Assembly: GCF_003762835.1 (NCBI RefSeq)
Contig: NZ_RJWA01000011.1
Span: 55,845-119,844 of the forward strand
Direction: 5' to 3'
DNA: 64,000 bases
From: Micromonospora sp. HM5-17
GTDB taxonomy: Bacteria; Actinomycetota; Actinomycetes; Mycobacteriales; Micromonosporaceae
Made by a program: the position numbers and the translations under genes. How positions within the stretch are numbered: the first letter of the stretch is position 1; each line of letters starts with the position of its first letter. The notes under the pieces are model-generated. The model saw only the letters and a list, made by a program, of their open reading frames with translations, was not told the origin of the DNA and did no database searches. Shown piece by piece: positions 54,940 through 64,000 of the stretch.

Positions 54940-56547
54940 ATGGTCAGCGCGGGACCGGCCTCCGCCGAGCCGCCACCCTCGGCACTCGCGCCGCTGCGGG
55001 TGGCGGCGTACCGGAACCTGTGGGTGGCGATGCTCGTCGCCAACATCGGCACCTGGATGCAGACCGTCGGCGCGCAGTGGCTGCTGATCAGCGAGCGGAA
55101 CGCCTCGACCCTGGTCTCCCTGGTGCAGACGGCGAGCATGCTGCCGATCCTGCTCCTCGCCCTCCCCGCCGGGGCGCTCGCCGACACGCTCGACCGGCGG
55201 CGGCTGCTCATCGCCGTCCAGTTCTTCGTCGTCGGGGTGGGGCTGGCGCTGACCCTGCTCACCGCCGCCGCCCGGATGCCGCCGGCGCTGTTGCTGACCC
55301 TCACCTTCGCCTTCGGGGTCGGGCAGGCGCTCACCCTGCCCGCCTGGGCCGCGGTCATCCCCGACCTGGTGCCCCGCAACCTGTTGCAGTCCGCCTCCGG
55401 GCTCGGCTCGATCAGCGTGAACGCGGCCCGCTCCATCGGCCCGGCGCTGGCCGGTCTGCTGATCGCCTGGACCGGCGTACCACTGGTCTTCGCCATCAAC
55501 ACGCTGGCGTTTCTCTTCTTCGCCCTGACCCTGATCCGGTGGCGGCCCGGCCGGGCCCGGTCGGTCGAGGTGCCGGAGCGGTTCACCGCCGCGCTCCGCG
55601 CCGGTGCCCGGTATGTCCGGCACTCACCCATCGTGCAGCGGCTGCTGCTGCGCGCGTTGCTCTTCCTGATCCCGGGCAGCGCCCTCTGGGCGCTGCTGCC
55701 GCTGGTCGCCAACCGGGAACTCGGGCTCGGCTCCGGCGGGTACGGCATTCTGCTCGGCGCCCTCGGCGTCGGCGCGGTCATCGGTGGCCTGGTGCTGCCC
55801 CGGGTCCGCTCGCGGTTCTCCCCGAACCAGTTCCTGCTGCTGGCCGGGCTGGCGTACGGGCTGGTCCTGCTGGTCGTGGTGTTCGTCCCGATCGAGCAGG
55901 TGGTGCTGGTCGCGCTGGTGCCGGCCGGGCTGGCCTGGGTGACCGTGCTCTCCAACCTCAACGCCGAGATGCAGCTCTTCCTCCCCGGCTGGGTACGCGC
56001 CCGCGGCCTCGCCGTCTACCAGGTGGTCTTCGCCGGCGGACAGGCGCTCGGCGCGCTGGCCTGGGGCGTGGTCGCCGATGCGACGAGTCTGCTCCTCGCC
56101 CACGTCGTGGCCGGGTTGCTGATGGTCGCCAGCGCCCTCACGGTCCGGATCTGGCCCCTGCCGGACCTGCGGGCCGTCGAGCGGGACCCGGCGACCCACT
56201 GGCCGGAGCTCGACCTGGTGTACGAGCCGGACCCGAGCGTCGGTCCGGTGGTGGTGATCATCACCTACACGGTCCGCGAGGAGCACCGGGAGGGCTTCGT
56301 CACGGCGATGGAGGACGTCCGGTCCGCCCGGCAACGTACCGGGGCGGTACGGTGGGGGCTCTACCGCTCGGGTGAGACGGCGGACCGCTTCGTCGAGGTC
56401 TACGAGCTGCCGTCCTGGGACGAGCACCTGCGCCAGCACGGCGGCCGGCTCACCAAGGCCGACCAGGTTGCCGAGCTGCGTGCGCTGCGCCACATCGAGG
56501 GCGCGCCCGAGGTGAGCCACCTGCTGCCCGCCGAGGCGGGCCGGTAG
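54940..56547 (+). CDS. MFS exporter (DHA3-like) with C-terminal ABM-like domain
   Basis: A 535-residue protein. Residues 20-405 form an MFS_3/EntS-type transporter with about 12 hydrophobic segments (LWVAMLVANIGTWMQTVGAQ, LPAGALADTLDRRRLL). After residue 430 a soluble ferredoxin-like domain follows (VVVIITYTVREEHREGFVTA, RWGLYRSGETADRFVEVYEL) like stand-alone ABM proteins. Such fusions occur in proteobacteria and actinobacteria, role unknown. Co-directional with the SDR gene upstream. Confidence 0.88.
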   Translation: MVSAGPASAEPPPSALAPLRVAAYRNLWVAMLVANIGTWMQTVGAQWLLISERNASTLVSLVQTASMLPILLLALPAGALADTLDRRRLLIAVQFFVVGVGLALTLLTAAARMPPALLLTLTFAFGVGQALTLPAWAAVIPDLVPRNLLQSASGLGSISVNAARSIGPALAGLLIAWTGVPLVFAINTLAFLFFALTLIRWRPGRARSVEVPERFTAALRAGARYVRHSPIVQRLLLRALLFLIPGSALWALLPLVANRELGLGSGGYGILLGALGVGAVIGGLVLPRVRSRFSPNQFLLLAGLAYGLVLLVVVFVPIEQVVLVALVPAGLAWVTVLSNLNAEMQLFLPGWVRARGLAVYQVVFAGGQALGALAWGVVADATSLLLAHVVAGLLMVASALTVRIWPLPDLRAVERDPATHWPELDLVYEPDPSVGPVVVIITYTVREEHREGFVTAMEDVRSARQRTGAVRWGLYRSGETADRFVEVYELPSWDEHLRQHGGRLTKADQVAELRALRHIEGAPEVSHLLPAEAGR

Positions 56548-56619
56548 CCACGCGGGGGCACCCCTTCGCCGGTGAGATCCCCCCGACAGGGCAGGATGTA
56601 CGCCGGAGGGGGTGGGTGC

Positions 56620-58485
56620 ATGGCCGGGCGAATCCGGGACGAGGACATCGCGCTGGTCCGGGAGCGCACCTCGATCGCCGACATCATCTCGGAGACGGTC
56701 ACGCTGCGGTCCGCCGGCGGCGGCAACCTGAAGGGCCTCTGCCCGTTCCACGACGAGAAGACCCCGTCGTTCACGGTGTCTCCCGCCCGGAACGTCTACT
56801 TCTGCCACGGTTGTGGGGCGGGTGGCGACGCCATCAAGTTTCTGATGGACGCCGAGCACCTGACCTTCGTCGAGGCCGTGGAACGGCTCGCCGACCGGGC
56901 CAACATCCAGCTTCGGTACGTCGAGGCCGGGCCGGCGCCGGTCCGGCCGCGGCAGGGGCAGAAGCAGCGGCTGGTCGCCGCGCACGCCGCCGCCGCCGAG
57001 TTCTACGCCGACCAGCTCGGTACGGCCGCCGCCCGCCCGGCCCGCGAGTTCCTCGCCCAGCGCGGCTTCGACAAGGCGGCGGCGCAGACGTACGGCTGCG
57101 GCTTCGCGCCCGATGCCTGGGACGCGCTGACGAAGCACCTGCGGCAGAAGGGGTTCACCGCGCAGGAGCTGGTCACCGCCGGCCTGGCCCGGCCGGCCCG
57201 CTCCGGGTCGCTGATCGACCGGTTCCGGCGTCGGCTCCTCTGGCCGATCAGGGATCTGACCGGCGACGTGATCGGGTTCGGTGCCCGCAAGCTCTTCGCC
57301 GACGACGACGGCCCGAAGTACCTCAACACCCCGGAGACGCCGATCTACAAGAAGTCGCACGTCCTCTACGGCATCTTCCAGGCGAAGCGGGAGATCGCCC
57401 GGCAGGGGCGGGCGGTGATCGTCGAGGGGTACACCGACGTCATGGCGTGCCACCTGGCCGGGGTGCCGACCGCCGTGGCGACCTGCGGTACCGCGTTCGG
57501 CGCCGACCACATCGCGGTCCTGCGCCGGCTGCTGATGGACACCGACGCGGTGGCCGGTGAGATCATCTTCACCTTCGACGGCGACGCCGCCGGGCAGAAG
57601 GCGGCGCTGCGCGCCTTCGAGGAGGACCAGCGCTTCGTCGGGCGGACCTTCATCGCGGTCAGCCCGGACAACATGGACCCGTGCGAGCTGCGGCTGGCCA
57701 AGGGGGACCTGGCGGTCCGGGACCTCGTCGCCCGCCGCGAGCCGCTGGTCGACTTCGCGCTGCGCCAGGTACTCAACCGGTACGACCTGGACACCGTCGA
57801 CGGCCGGGTCGAGGCGATGCGCCGGGCGGCGCCGCTGGTGGCCAAGCTCAAGGACCGGGAGAAGCGACCCGAGTACGTCCGCAAGCTCGCCGGTGACCTC
57901 GGCATGGAGATCGAGCCGGTGCAGCGGGCGGTCCGCAACGCCGAGGCCGAGCTGCGGGGCGAGCCGGTTCGGGCGGACCGCTCGGCGTCGGCCCGGCCTG
58001 AGCCGGCGGTGGACAACCCGCAGGTGGTGGTGGAACGCGAGGCGCTGAAGCTGGCACTCCAGGTGCCGGTGCTGGCCGGGCCCATGTTCGACGCGCTCGG
58101 GCCGGAGGTGTACCAGCACCCCGTACACCGGGTGCTGCGTACGGCGGTGGCGGCGGCCGGGGGCGCGGCGGGCGCTGCCGGTGGCGCGGTCTGGATCGAG
58201 GCGGTTCGGGACGCCTGCGGCGACCTGGCGGCGGCGGCGCTGGTCAGCGAGCTGGCGGTCGAGCCGCTGCGGATCGACACCGAGCCCGATCCCCGGTACG
58301 TCTCGATCACGCTGGCCCGGCTGGAGTGGGGGGCGGTCACCGCCCGGATCCGGGACCTGAAGTCGAAGGTGCAGCGGATCAACCCGGCGGCGAACAAGGA
58401 CGAGTACTTCACGCTCTTCGGTGAGCTGCTCTCGTTGGAGCAGCACGCGCGGGCCCTGCGTGAGCAGGCGATGGGGGGTCTGTAG
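56620..58485 (+). CDS. dnaG: DNA primase DnaG
   Basis: A 621-residue primase. The zinc domain has CPFHDEKTPSFTVSP and CHGCGAGGDAIKFLM (C-H-C-C ligands). The catalytic core contains FGARKLFADDDGPKYLNTPE, and the Toprim part has VEGYTDVMA and FTFDGDAAGQKAA. The C-terminal helicase-binding domain begins near residue 470. It makes RNA primers at replication forks. ATG at 56620 follows GGAGGGGGTGGGTGC; upstream in-frame codons lack a ribosome site. Confidence 0.97.
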   Translation: MAGRIRDEDIALVRERTSIADIISETVTLRSAGGGNLKGLCPFHDEKTPSFTVSPARNVYFCHGCGAGGDAIKFLMDAEHLTFVEAVERLADRANIQLRYVEAGPAPVRPRQGQKQRLVAAHAAAAEFYADQLGTAAARPAREFLAQRGFDKAAAQTYGCGFAPDAWDALTKHLRQKGFTAQELVTAGLARPARSGSLIDRFRRRLLWPIRDLTGDVIGFGARKLFADDDGPKYLNTPETPIYKKSHVLYGIFQAKREIARQGRAVIVEGYTDVMACHLAGVPTAVATCGTAFGADHIAVLRRLLMDTDAVAGEIIFTFDGDAAGQKAALRAFEEDQRFVGRTFIAVSPDNMDPCELRLAKGDLAVRDLVARREPLVDFALRQVLNRYDLDTVDGRVEAMRRAAPLVAKLKDREKRPEYVRKLAGDLGMEIEPVQRAVRNAEAELRGEPVRADRSASARPEPAVDNPQVVVEREALKLALQVPVLAGPMFDALGPEVYQHPVHRVLRTAVAAAGGAAGAAGGAVWIEAVRDACGDLAAAALVSELAVEPLRIDTEPDPRYVSITLARLEWGAVTARIRDLKSKVQRINPAANKDEYFTLFGELLSLEQHARALREQAMGGL

Positions 58486-58488
58486 CCG

Positions 58489-59058
58489 ATGTCGCCGTTC
58501 GGCCTCTTCTCCCGGACCCGGCGGTTGCCGGCCTCCCTCCGGCCCGCTCTGGAGCGCGACGAGCGGGTGCTCGACTGGGCGCGGGTGGGCGACGGCGGCG
58601 AGTGGGCGGTGGTGGTCACCACCCGTGGCCTGTGGCTGCCGGACCTGGAGGGACAGGTCGGCTGGCTCCCCGGGGTGGATGGCCGGCTCGGCTGGCACGA
58701 GATCCACAAGGCGGTCTGGTCCGGGCGGGAGCTGACGGTCGTCCCGGCGCAGCTGGTCGAGGAGCGGGCCGGCTATCGGGTGCTGGCCGACGGGGCGTCG
58801 CGGACGTACCTGCTGCTCGATCCGGGTAACGTGCCGCACCAGGTGCGGGTCCGGGTCACCCGGTCGGTGGCGTACACCGCGCATCGGCGGCTGCCGGGCG
58901 GTGGCGTCCGGGTGGTGGCCCGGCGAGTTCCCGGGATCGACGGCCTGACCTGGACCGTCCGCTACGATCCGGGTACGCCCAGCGACGACGACGCGGTGAT
59001 CGCGGAGACCGACCAGCTCGTCGCGGCGGCCCAGGCCGGTACCGACCCTGACCTCTGA
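58489..59058 (+). CDS. Conserved protein of unknown function downstream of dnaG
   Basis: A 189-residue soluble protein. It starts SPFGLFSRTRRLPASLRPAL, has many Trp and beta-strands (GGEWAVVVTTRGLWLPDLEG), and a Gly/Asp-rich tail. It looks like a PH-like or beta-barrel domain, of the kind annotated only as hypothetical in actinobacteria. It begins 3 nt after the dnaG stop, so expression should be coupled to primase. No function can be assigned. Confidence 0.75.
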   Translation: MSPFGLFSRTRRLPASLRPALERDERVLDWARVGDGGEWAVVVTTRGLWLPDLEGQVGWLPGVDGRLGWHEIHKAVWSGRELTVVPAQLVEERAGYRVLADGASRTYLLLDPGNVPHQVRVRVTRSVAYTAHRRLPGGGVRVVARRVPGIDGLTWTVRYDPGTPSDDDAVIAETDQLVAAAQAGTDPDL

Positions 59059-59173
59059 CCTCGGCCCGACGGCACGCCGACCCTCCGACAGCCGGGCGGG
59101 TCCGGCGCGTCGCGGGCGTGGGGACGGGTGTGACCTGCCGGGAAACTCGATGGGAGGTGTCGGAGGCGCCGGC

Positions 59174-59179
59174 TAGGGT
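59174..59179 (+). promoter_or_regulatory. -10 box of a leaderless promoter for the ABC exporter operon
   Basis: TAGGGT, then 7 nt, then the GTG at 59187. Confidence 0.55.
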
Positions 59180-59186
59180 CGGTTCC

Positions 59187-60119
<933 letters not shown>

Positions 60120-60120
60120 G

Positions 60121-60936
60121 ATGAGCGTGCTGGAGAAGGCCGATTCCGGGGTGGCGCCCCGCGCCGGGCTGGTCGGGCGCGTCCCGGCGCTCGCGGTTCT
60201 CGAGTACCAGCTCGTCGCCTACCGGCGTACCTGGCGGGCCGGGGTGTTCTCGTCGTTCCTGCTGCCCCTGCTCACCATGGTCGGGTTCGGGATCGGTGTC
60301 GGGGCGTACGTCGAGTCCGGAGTGGGCGGTGTCTCCTATCTGGACTTCATCGTTCCCGGGCTGATCGCCTCGACGGCCCTCCAGGTCGCGGTCGGCGAGT
60401 CGACCTGGCCGGTGCTGGGAAGCTTCGAGTGGATCAAGGTCTACTTCGCGCAGGCGGCGAGTCCGCTCCGGGCCGGCGACATCCTCGGCGGGCACGTCGC
60501 CTTCGTGCTGTTCCGGGTGCTCACCAGCAGCCTCGCCTTCCTGCTGGTGGCGGCGCTGTTCGGCGCGCTGCACTCGCCGTGGGCGCTGACCACGCCGCTG
60601 CTGGTGCTGCTGATCGGGCTCGCGGTCGCGACCCCGGTCTTCGCGTACAGTGCCTCGGTGCGCAGTGACAGCTACCTGTCGCTGCTGTTCCGGTTCGCGG
60701 TCATTCCGATGTCGCTCTTCGCCGGGGTCTTCTTTCCGGTCGAGTCGCTGCCGACCGCGCTGCGCTGGCTGGCGTACGCGTCGCCGCTCTGGCACGGCGT
60801 CGACCTGTGCCGGGCCGCCACCCTCGGTGTCGCGCCGGACTGGTCGGTGCCGGGCCACCTGCTCTACCTCGGCGCCTGGGCGGCGGGCGGCTGGCTGCTG
60901 GCCCGGGCCTGCTTTCGCCGGCGTCTGGTGGTCTGA
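60121..60936 (+). CDS. ABC-2 type exporter permease (NodJ-like)
   Basis: A 271-residue membrane protein with six hydrophobic segments and the ABC-2 pattern (RTWRAGVFSSFLLPLLTMVG, RFAVIPMSLFAGVFFPVESL). It pairs with the ATPase encoded 1 nt upstream and with the next permease, probably as a heterodimer. Confidence 0.9.
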   Translation: MSVLEKADSGVAPRAGLVGRVPALAVLEYQLVAYRRTWRAGVFSSFLLPLLTMVGFGIGVGAYVESGVGGVSYLDFIVPGLIASTALQVAVGESTWPVLGSFEWIKVYFAQAASPLRAGDILGGHVAFVLFRVLTSSLAFLLVAALFGALHSPWALTTPLLVLLIGLAVATPVFAYSASVRSDSYLSLLFRFAVIPMSLFAGVFFPVESLPTALRWLAYASPLWHGVDLCRAATLGVAPDWSVPGHLLYLGAWAAGGWLLARACFRRRLVV

Positions 60937-60984
60937 CCCCGCCCGCCGGCCTCCGTATCCGTGTGACGTGTCGTAAGGAGATCC

Positions 60985-61794
60985 GTGGTCAGCTTCGTCC
61001 TGCCCCGGCTGGTCGGCCTTCGGGGGCCCGTCCGCCGCTCGGTCTCGGTGGCCGAGCGGAACGTCGCCGCCCTCAGGTCCGCGTACTGGATCGTGCTGGT
61101 TTCGGGCCTCTTCGAGCCGATGCTCTACCTGCTCTCCATCGGGGTCGGGGTGGGGGCGCTGGTCGGCGACCTGAGCCTGCCGGGCGGCCGGGTGGTGTCG
61201 TACGCGGCGTTCGTGGCGCCGGCGATGCTCGCCGCCTCGGCGATGAGCGGGGCGCTGGCCGAAACGACATTCAACTTCTTCGGCAAGATGAAGTACATGA
61301 AGCTGTACGACGGGATCCTGGCCACCCCCGTACAGCCGTTCGAGATCGCCCTGGGCGAGCTGGGCTGGGCGATGCTGCGCGGCACGCTCTACTCCGCGGT
61401 CTTCCTCGCGGTGATGGTGGCGATGGATCTGACCTCGCCGTCGCGGGCGCTGCTCGCGCTGCCGGCGGCCGTGCTCGTCGGCTTCGCGTTCGGCGGGCTG
61501 GGGATGACGATCTCCACCTTCATGCGGAGCTGGCAGGACTTCGACCTCCTCGGATCGGTCCAGTTCACGCTCTTCCTCTTCTCCGGCACCTTCGTGCCCG
61601 CCGAGGCCTACCCGTCGGTGCTGCGGTGGGTGGTCGAGGCCAGTCCGCTCTACCGCGCGGTGGACCTGATCCGTGGGATCACCGTCGCCGGGGCCGGCGT
61701 CAGCCAACTCGTCGACGTGCTCTACCTCGTCGCGGTGCTGGCGTTCGGTCTGGTCGTCGCCGGCCGGCGAATGGGGCGGCTGCTCTGCAAGTAG
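60985..61794 (+). CDS. ABC-2 type exporter permease (NodJ-like), second subunit
   Basis: A 269-residue permease with six hydrophobic segments, similar in layout to the one before it (RSAYWIVLVSGLFEPMLYLL, FTLFLFSGTFVPAEAYPSVL). GTG at 60985 has AAGGAG with 4 nt spacing. Two distinct permeases and one ATPase form the exporter; the substrate is unknown. Confidence 0.9.
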   Translation: MVSFVLPRLVGLRGPVRRSVSVAERNVAALRSAYWIVLVSGLFEPMLYLLSIGVGVGALVGDLSLPGGRVVSYAAFVAPAMLAASAMSGALAETTFNFFGKMKYMKLYDGILATPVQPFEIALGELGWAMLRGTLYSAVFLAVMVAMDLTSPSRALLALPAAVLVGFAFGGLGMTISTFMRSWQDFDLLGSVQFTLFLFSGTFVPAEAYPSVLRWVVEASPLYRAVDLIRGITVAGAGVSQLVDVLYLVAVLAFGLVVAGRRMGRLLCK

Positions 61795-61905
61795 CCGGGC
61801 AGTACACCCGGTTGGGCCTCGACGATCTCGCCATCCGGCTACCGTCAGTAGCTGACGGGCCGGGGTGATCCCGGTCGTCCGGACGGCGCGGACCAAGGGG
61901 GCGGG

Positions 61906-62859
61906 GTGGCCGAGGAGCGACGGGCCAGGCGTCAGGACCGGCTCTCCCGAGTCGCCTGGCGGTCCGTGTTGCGACGGACCCTGCGGGAGGCGCAGGCGGA
62001 CAACATCACCGACTGGGCGGCGGCCCTGACCTACTACGGTGTGCTGGCGCTCTTTCCGGCCCTGCTGGTGTTGGTCTCGGTGCTGGGCCTGGTCGGTGAC
62101 GCGGCGGTCCGTGGGGTACAGAACGTCATCCGGGACGTCGTCCCCGCCCAGTCGGCGCGGGACATTCTGCTGACCGGCGTCTCCCAGGTCCAGGGCAGCG
62201 CCGGTACGGCCAGCCTCGTCGCGATCCTCGGCCTGCTCGGGGCGTACTGGACCGCCTCGGGGTACGTCGGTGCCTTCATGCGGGCGGCGAACGTGATCTA
62301 CGACGTACCGGAGGGGCGTCCGCTCGCCACGACCCTGGCGTTCCGTCTCGGCATCACCGCGCTGGTCGGGCTGATGGTGCTGGTCAGCCTGGTGCTGCTG
62401 GTGTTCAGCGGGAAGCTCTCCCAGCAGGTGGGTCGCCGGCTGGGGGTCGGCGAGGCCGGGGTGGCCGCCTGGGACATCGCGAAGTGGCCGGCCCTGGTGG
62501 TGCTGGTCAGCCTGATCTTCGCGGTGCTCTACTGGGCGACCCCGAACGCCCGGCAGCGCTTCCGGTGGGTCAGCCCAGGTGGGCTCTTCGCGGTGCTGGC
62601 GTGGGCGATCGTTTCCGCGGGTTTCGCGTTCTATGTGGCGAACTTCGGCTCGTACAACAAGACGTACGGGTCGTTGGCGGCGGTGATCGTCTTCCTCGTC
62701 TGGCTCTGGTTGTCGAACGTGGCGATCCTGCTCGGGGCGGAGCTGAGCGCGGAGCTGGAACGGGAGCGGACCATCCAACTGGGCGGGTCGGCGGCGCGAG
62801 AGCCGTACGTCTCGCTCCGGGACGACCGCACGCTCCGCAGACGCCGCCGGGACCCCTGA
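61906..62859 (+). CDS. YihY/BrkB family inner membrane protein
   Basis: A 317-residue membrane protein with six hydrophobic segments. The family signature is DWAAALTYYGVLALFPALLV near residues 41-60, along with GAYWTASGYVGAFMRAANVI and FVWLWLSNVAILLGAE. These proteins were once mislabelled RNase BN; their role in the membrane is unclear. The tail is basic. GTG at 61906 comes after a GGGGGCGGG stretch. Single gene. Confidence 0.9.
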   Translation: MAEERRARRQDRLSRVAWRSVLRRTLREAQADNITDWAAALTYYGVLALFPALLVLVSVLGLVGDAAVRGVQNVIRDVVPAQSARDILLTGVSQVQGSAGTASLVAILGLLGAYWTASGYVGAFMRAANVIYDVPEGRPLATTLAFRLGITALVGLMVLVSLVLLVFSGKLSQQVGRRLGVGEAGVAAWDIAKWPALVVLVSLIFAVLYWATPNARQRFRWVSPGGLFAVLAWAIVSAGFAFYVANFGSYNKTYGSLAAVIVFLVWLWLSNVAILLGAELSAELERERTIQLGGSAAREPYVSLRDDRTLRRRRRDP

Positions 62860-62959
62860 CCCGCCCGACCCGGAACCGTGCCGTTACCCGTTTCGCGGCA
62901 TCCCGGGTCAACCAGCGGGGTTTTCTTGATCGCTCGCCACCTTTCGTCTGTTGAGACAA

Positions 62960-62975
62960 AAGTTGGCGCCAACTT
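62960..62975. promoter_or_regulatory. Perfect 16-bp palindrome, candidate operator of the ROK gene
   Basis: AAGTTGGCGCCAACTT reads the same on both strands. It lies just upstream of the predicted promoter of the ROK-family gene, in an AT-richer stretch. ROK/NagC-type repressors commonly bind such sites and control themselves. Confidence 0.6.
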
Positions 62976-62986
62976 GGCTGAATCTC

Positions 62987-63016
62987 TGGACAGTCGCTTC
63001 GGAAGGCTCCTACTGT
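62987..63016 (+). promoter_or_regulatory. Candidate promoter of the ROK gene
   Basis: TGGACA (62987-62992), 18 nt, TACTGT (63011-63016). Predicted start near 63023 and a leader of about 54 nt. Confidence 0.45.
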
Positions 63017-63076
63017 GTCGGGCACGACGCGCCCGCGTCGCGATCCGTTCACCCATGCCTGACGGAGGTGCCCTCA

Positions 63077-64000
63077 GTGCGCGCTGCGGAAGCCCTCCAC
63101 CTCCGGCTGCTGCGGCTGCTGCGGGACGAGGGGGCCCTCTCCCGGGCCGAGCTCGCCGACCGGCTGCAGATGCCCCGGCCGCGCCTGCTCGCCGAGCTGG
63201 AGCGGCTGGTCAGCCTCGGATACGTCGCCGAGGCGGGACCCGCCGCCTCCCGGGGCGGTCGCCGGTCCACGTTGGTGGAGATCAGCCCTCATCTGCGGTT
63301 CGCCGCCGTGGATCTGGGTGCGAGTTCGATCGACGTGGAGGTGGTGAACGGTCGGCTGGAGCCGGTGGTGGCGTACGCCGAGGAAGCCGACATCCGGTCC
63401 GGACCGAAGGCGGTCCTGCACCGGGTCAACGAACTGCTGGCCAAGGCGCGGGCGGACGGGGCGTACGAGCGGCTACACGCGATCGGGATCGGTGTTCCGG
63501 GGCCGGTGAGCTTCCGGGACGGGGTGCCGGTCTCGCCGCCGATCATGCCCGGCTGGGACCGCTTTCCGGTCCGTGAGGTCCTGACCCGGGACCACGGCTG
63601 CCCGGCGGTGGTGGACAACGACGTCAACATCATGGCGATCGGTGAACGGCACGGCGGCGTGGCCCGTTCGGTCGACGACTTCCTCTTCGTGAAGATCGGC
63701 ACCGGCATCGGGTGCGGCATCTACCTCTCCGGCGAGGTCTACCGCGGCACCGACGGCTGCGCTGGCGACATCGGCCACATCCAGGTCGACGCGCACGGCC
63801 CGGTCTGTTCGTGCGGCAACGTCGGTTGTCTGGAGGCGCTGTTCAGCGGGGCGGCGTTGGCGAGGGAGGCGACCACGGCCGCCCGGAGCGGCGCCTCGCC
63901 CGCCCTCGCCGAACGGCTGGGAGCTGCCGGCACGGTCACCGCGATCGATGTCGCGCACGGTGCCAGCGGCGGGGATGTGACCTGCATCCGGTTGATCCGT
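63077..64000 (+). CDS. ROK family transcriptional regulator, cut by the window end
   Basis: 308 codons are present without a stop, so the gene continues past the window. Residues 1-65 are a winged helix (EGALSRAELADRLQMPRPRL). The ROK sugar-kinase-like part follows, with AVDLGASSIDVEVV, GIGVPGPVSF, VVDNDVNIMAIGE, KIGTGIGCGI and the zinc site H-x-C in GHIQVD...CSCGNVGCLE. The family includes NagC and XylR and senses sugars. GTG at 63077 has GGAGG with 8 nt spacing. A palindrome upstream suggests autoregulation. Confidence 0.93.
   Translation, partial: MRAAEALHLRLLRLLRDEGALSRAELADRLQMPRPRLLAELERLVSLGYVAEAGPAASRGGRRSTLVEISPHLRFAAVDLGASSIDVEVVNGRLEPVVAYAEEADIRSGPKAVLHRVNELLAKARADGAYERLHAIGIGVPGPVSFRDGVPVSPPIMPGWDRFPVREVLTRDHGCPAVVDNDVNIMAIGERHGGVARSVDDFLFVKIGTGIGCGIYLSGEVYRGTDGCAGDIGHIQVDAHGPVCSCGNVGCLEALFSGAALAREATTAARSGASPALAERLGAAGTVTAIDVAHGASGGDVTCIRLIR

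Noticed and set aside
55624..58884. Very long open frame (over 1000 codons) on the minus strand opposite the MFS and dnaG genes
   Set aside because: It is a by-product of high GC. The plus strand encodes clearly recognisable proteins there, and the antisense translation is low-complexity Arg/Pro/Gly with no motif.

Overview
The window is very GC-rich DNA from a filamentous actinomycete. Gene content and style point to the Micromonosporaceae (Micromonospora, Plantactinospora, Salinispora group). The reasons are GTG/TTG starts, many 4-nt ATGA/GTGA overlaps, start codons placed 6-7 nt after a TAnnnT box, and GGGCCC-centred palindromic repeats of a kind I recall from that family. The family call is an inference; no rRNA or species marker is present. 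No tRNA, rRNA, CRISPR array, prophage or transposase was seen.

Core chromosome. Housekeeping genes appear in the same order as in Mycobacterium tuberculosis (phoH, ybeY, corC-like, deaminase-like, era, recO, uppS, smtB/zur, glyS, dgt, dnaG). They are interrupted by lineage-specific blocks. 1-4147: end of a beta-glucosidase gene, SDR, aminotransferase, HIT protein and a serine hydrolase. 4418-13203: the phoH-to-uppS block, with a class 3 intein inside PhoH. 13582-17482: small basic protein, then a PadR-regulated FtsX-type ABC exporter. 17702-20786: a TPP-riboswitch-controlled ECF transporter for a thiamine precursor. 20858-25580: a SIS-domain protein, a small membrane protein, then a sigma factor translationally coupled to a PAS-GGDEF-EAL protein with degenerate motifs. 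25830-28784: a frameshifted acyl-CoA dehydrogenase and an aldo/keto reductase. 29686-35020: a divergent locus holding a TPR-CHAT protease and an operon of Tat-type subtilase, ECF sigma factor and unknown protein. 35097-38763: a zinc operon (znuA, znuC, znuB, smtB-like arsR, zur) behind a Zur box. 38902-44456: small membrane proteins, glyS, an AbiEi/DUF559-type gene bracketed by two inverted 56-bp elements, and a dihydrouridine synthase. 44598-47900: sigma/anti-sigma-like pair and a GH20 hexosaminidase. 48588-58485: ppdK, roadblock protein, VOC protein, dgt, SDR, MFS-ABM fusion and dnaG. 58489-64000: unknown protein, a NodI/NodJ-like ABC exporter, a YihY protein and a ROK regulator cut by the window end.

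Best candidates for something new are the TPR-CHAT / subtilase / ECF-sigma locus, which resembles the protease-to-sigma-factor logic of Craspase but has no CRISPR parts; the class 3 intein with a decayed homing endonuclease; the inverted 56-bp element pair around the DUF559 gene; and the sigma factor / degenerate c-di-GMP protein operon with its coupled 34-residue leader ORF.
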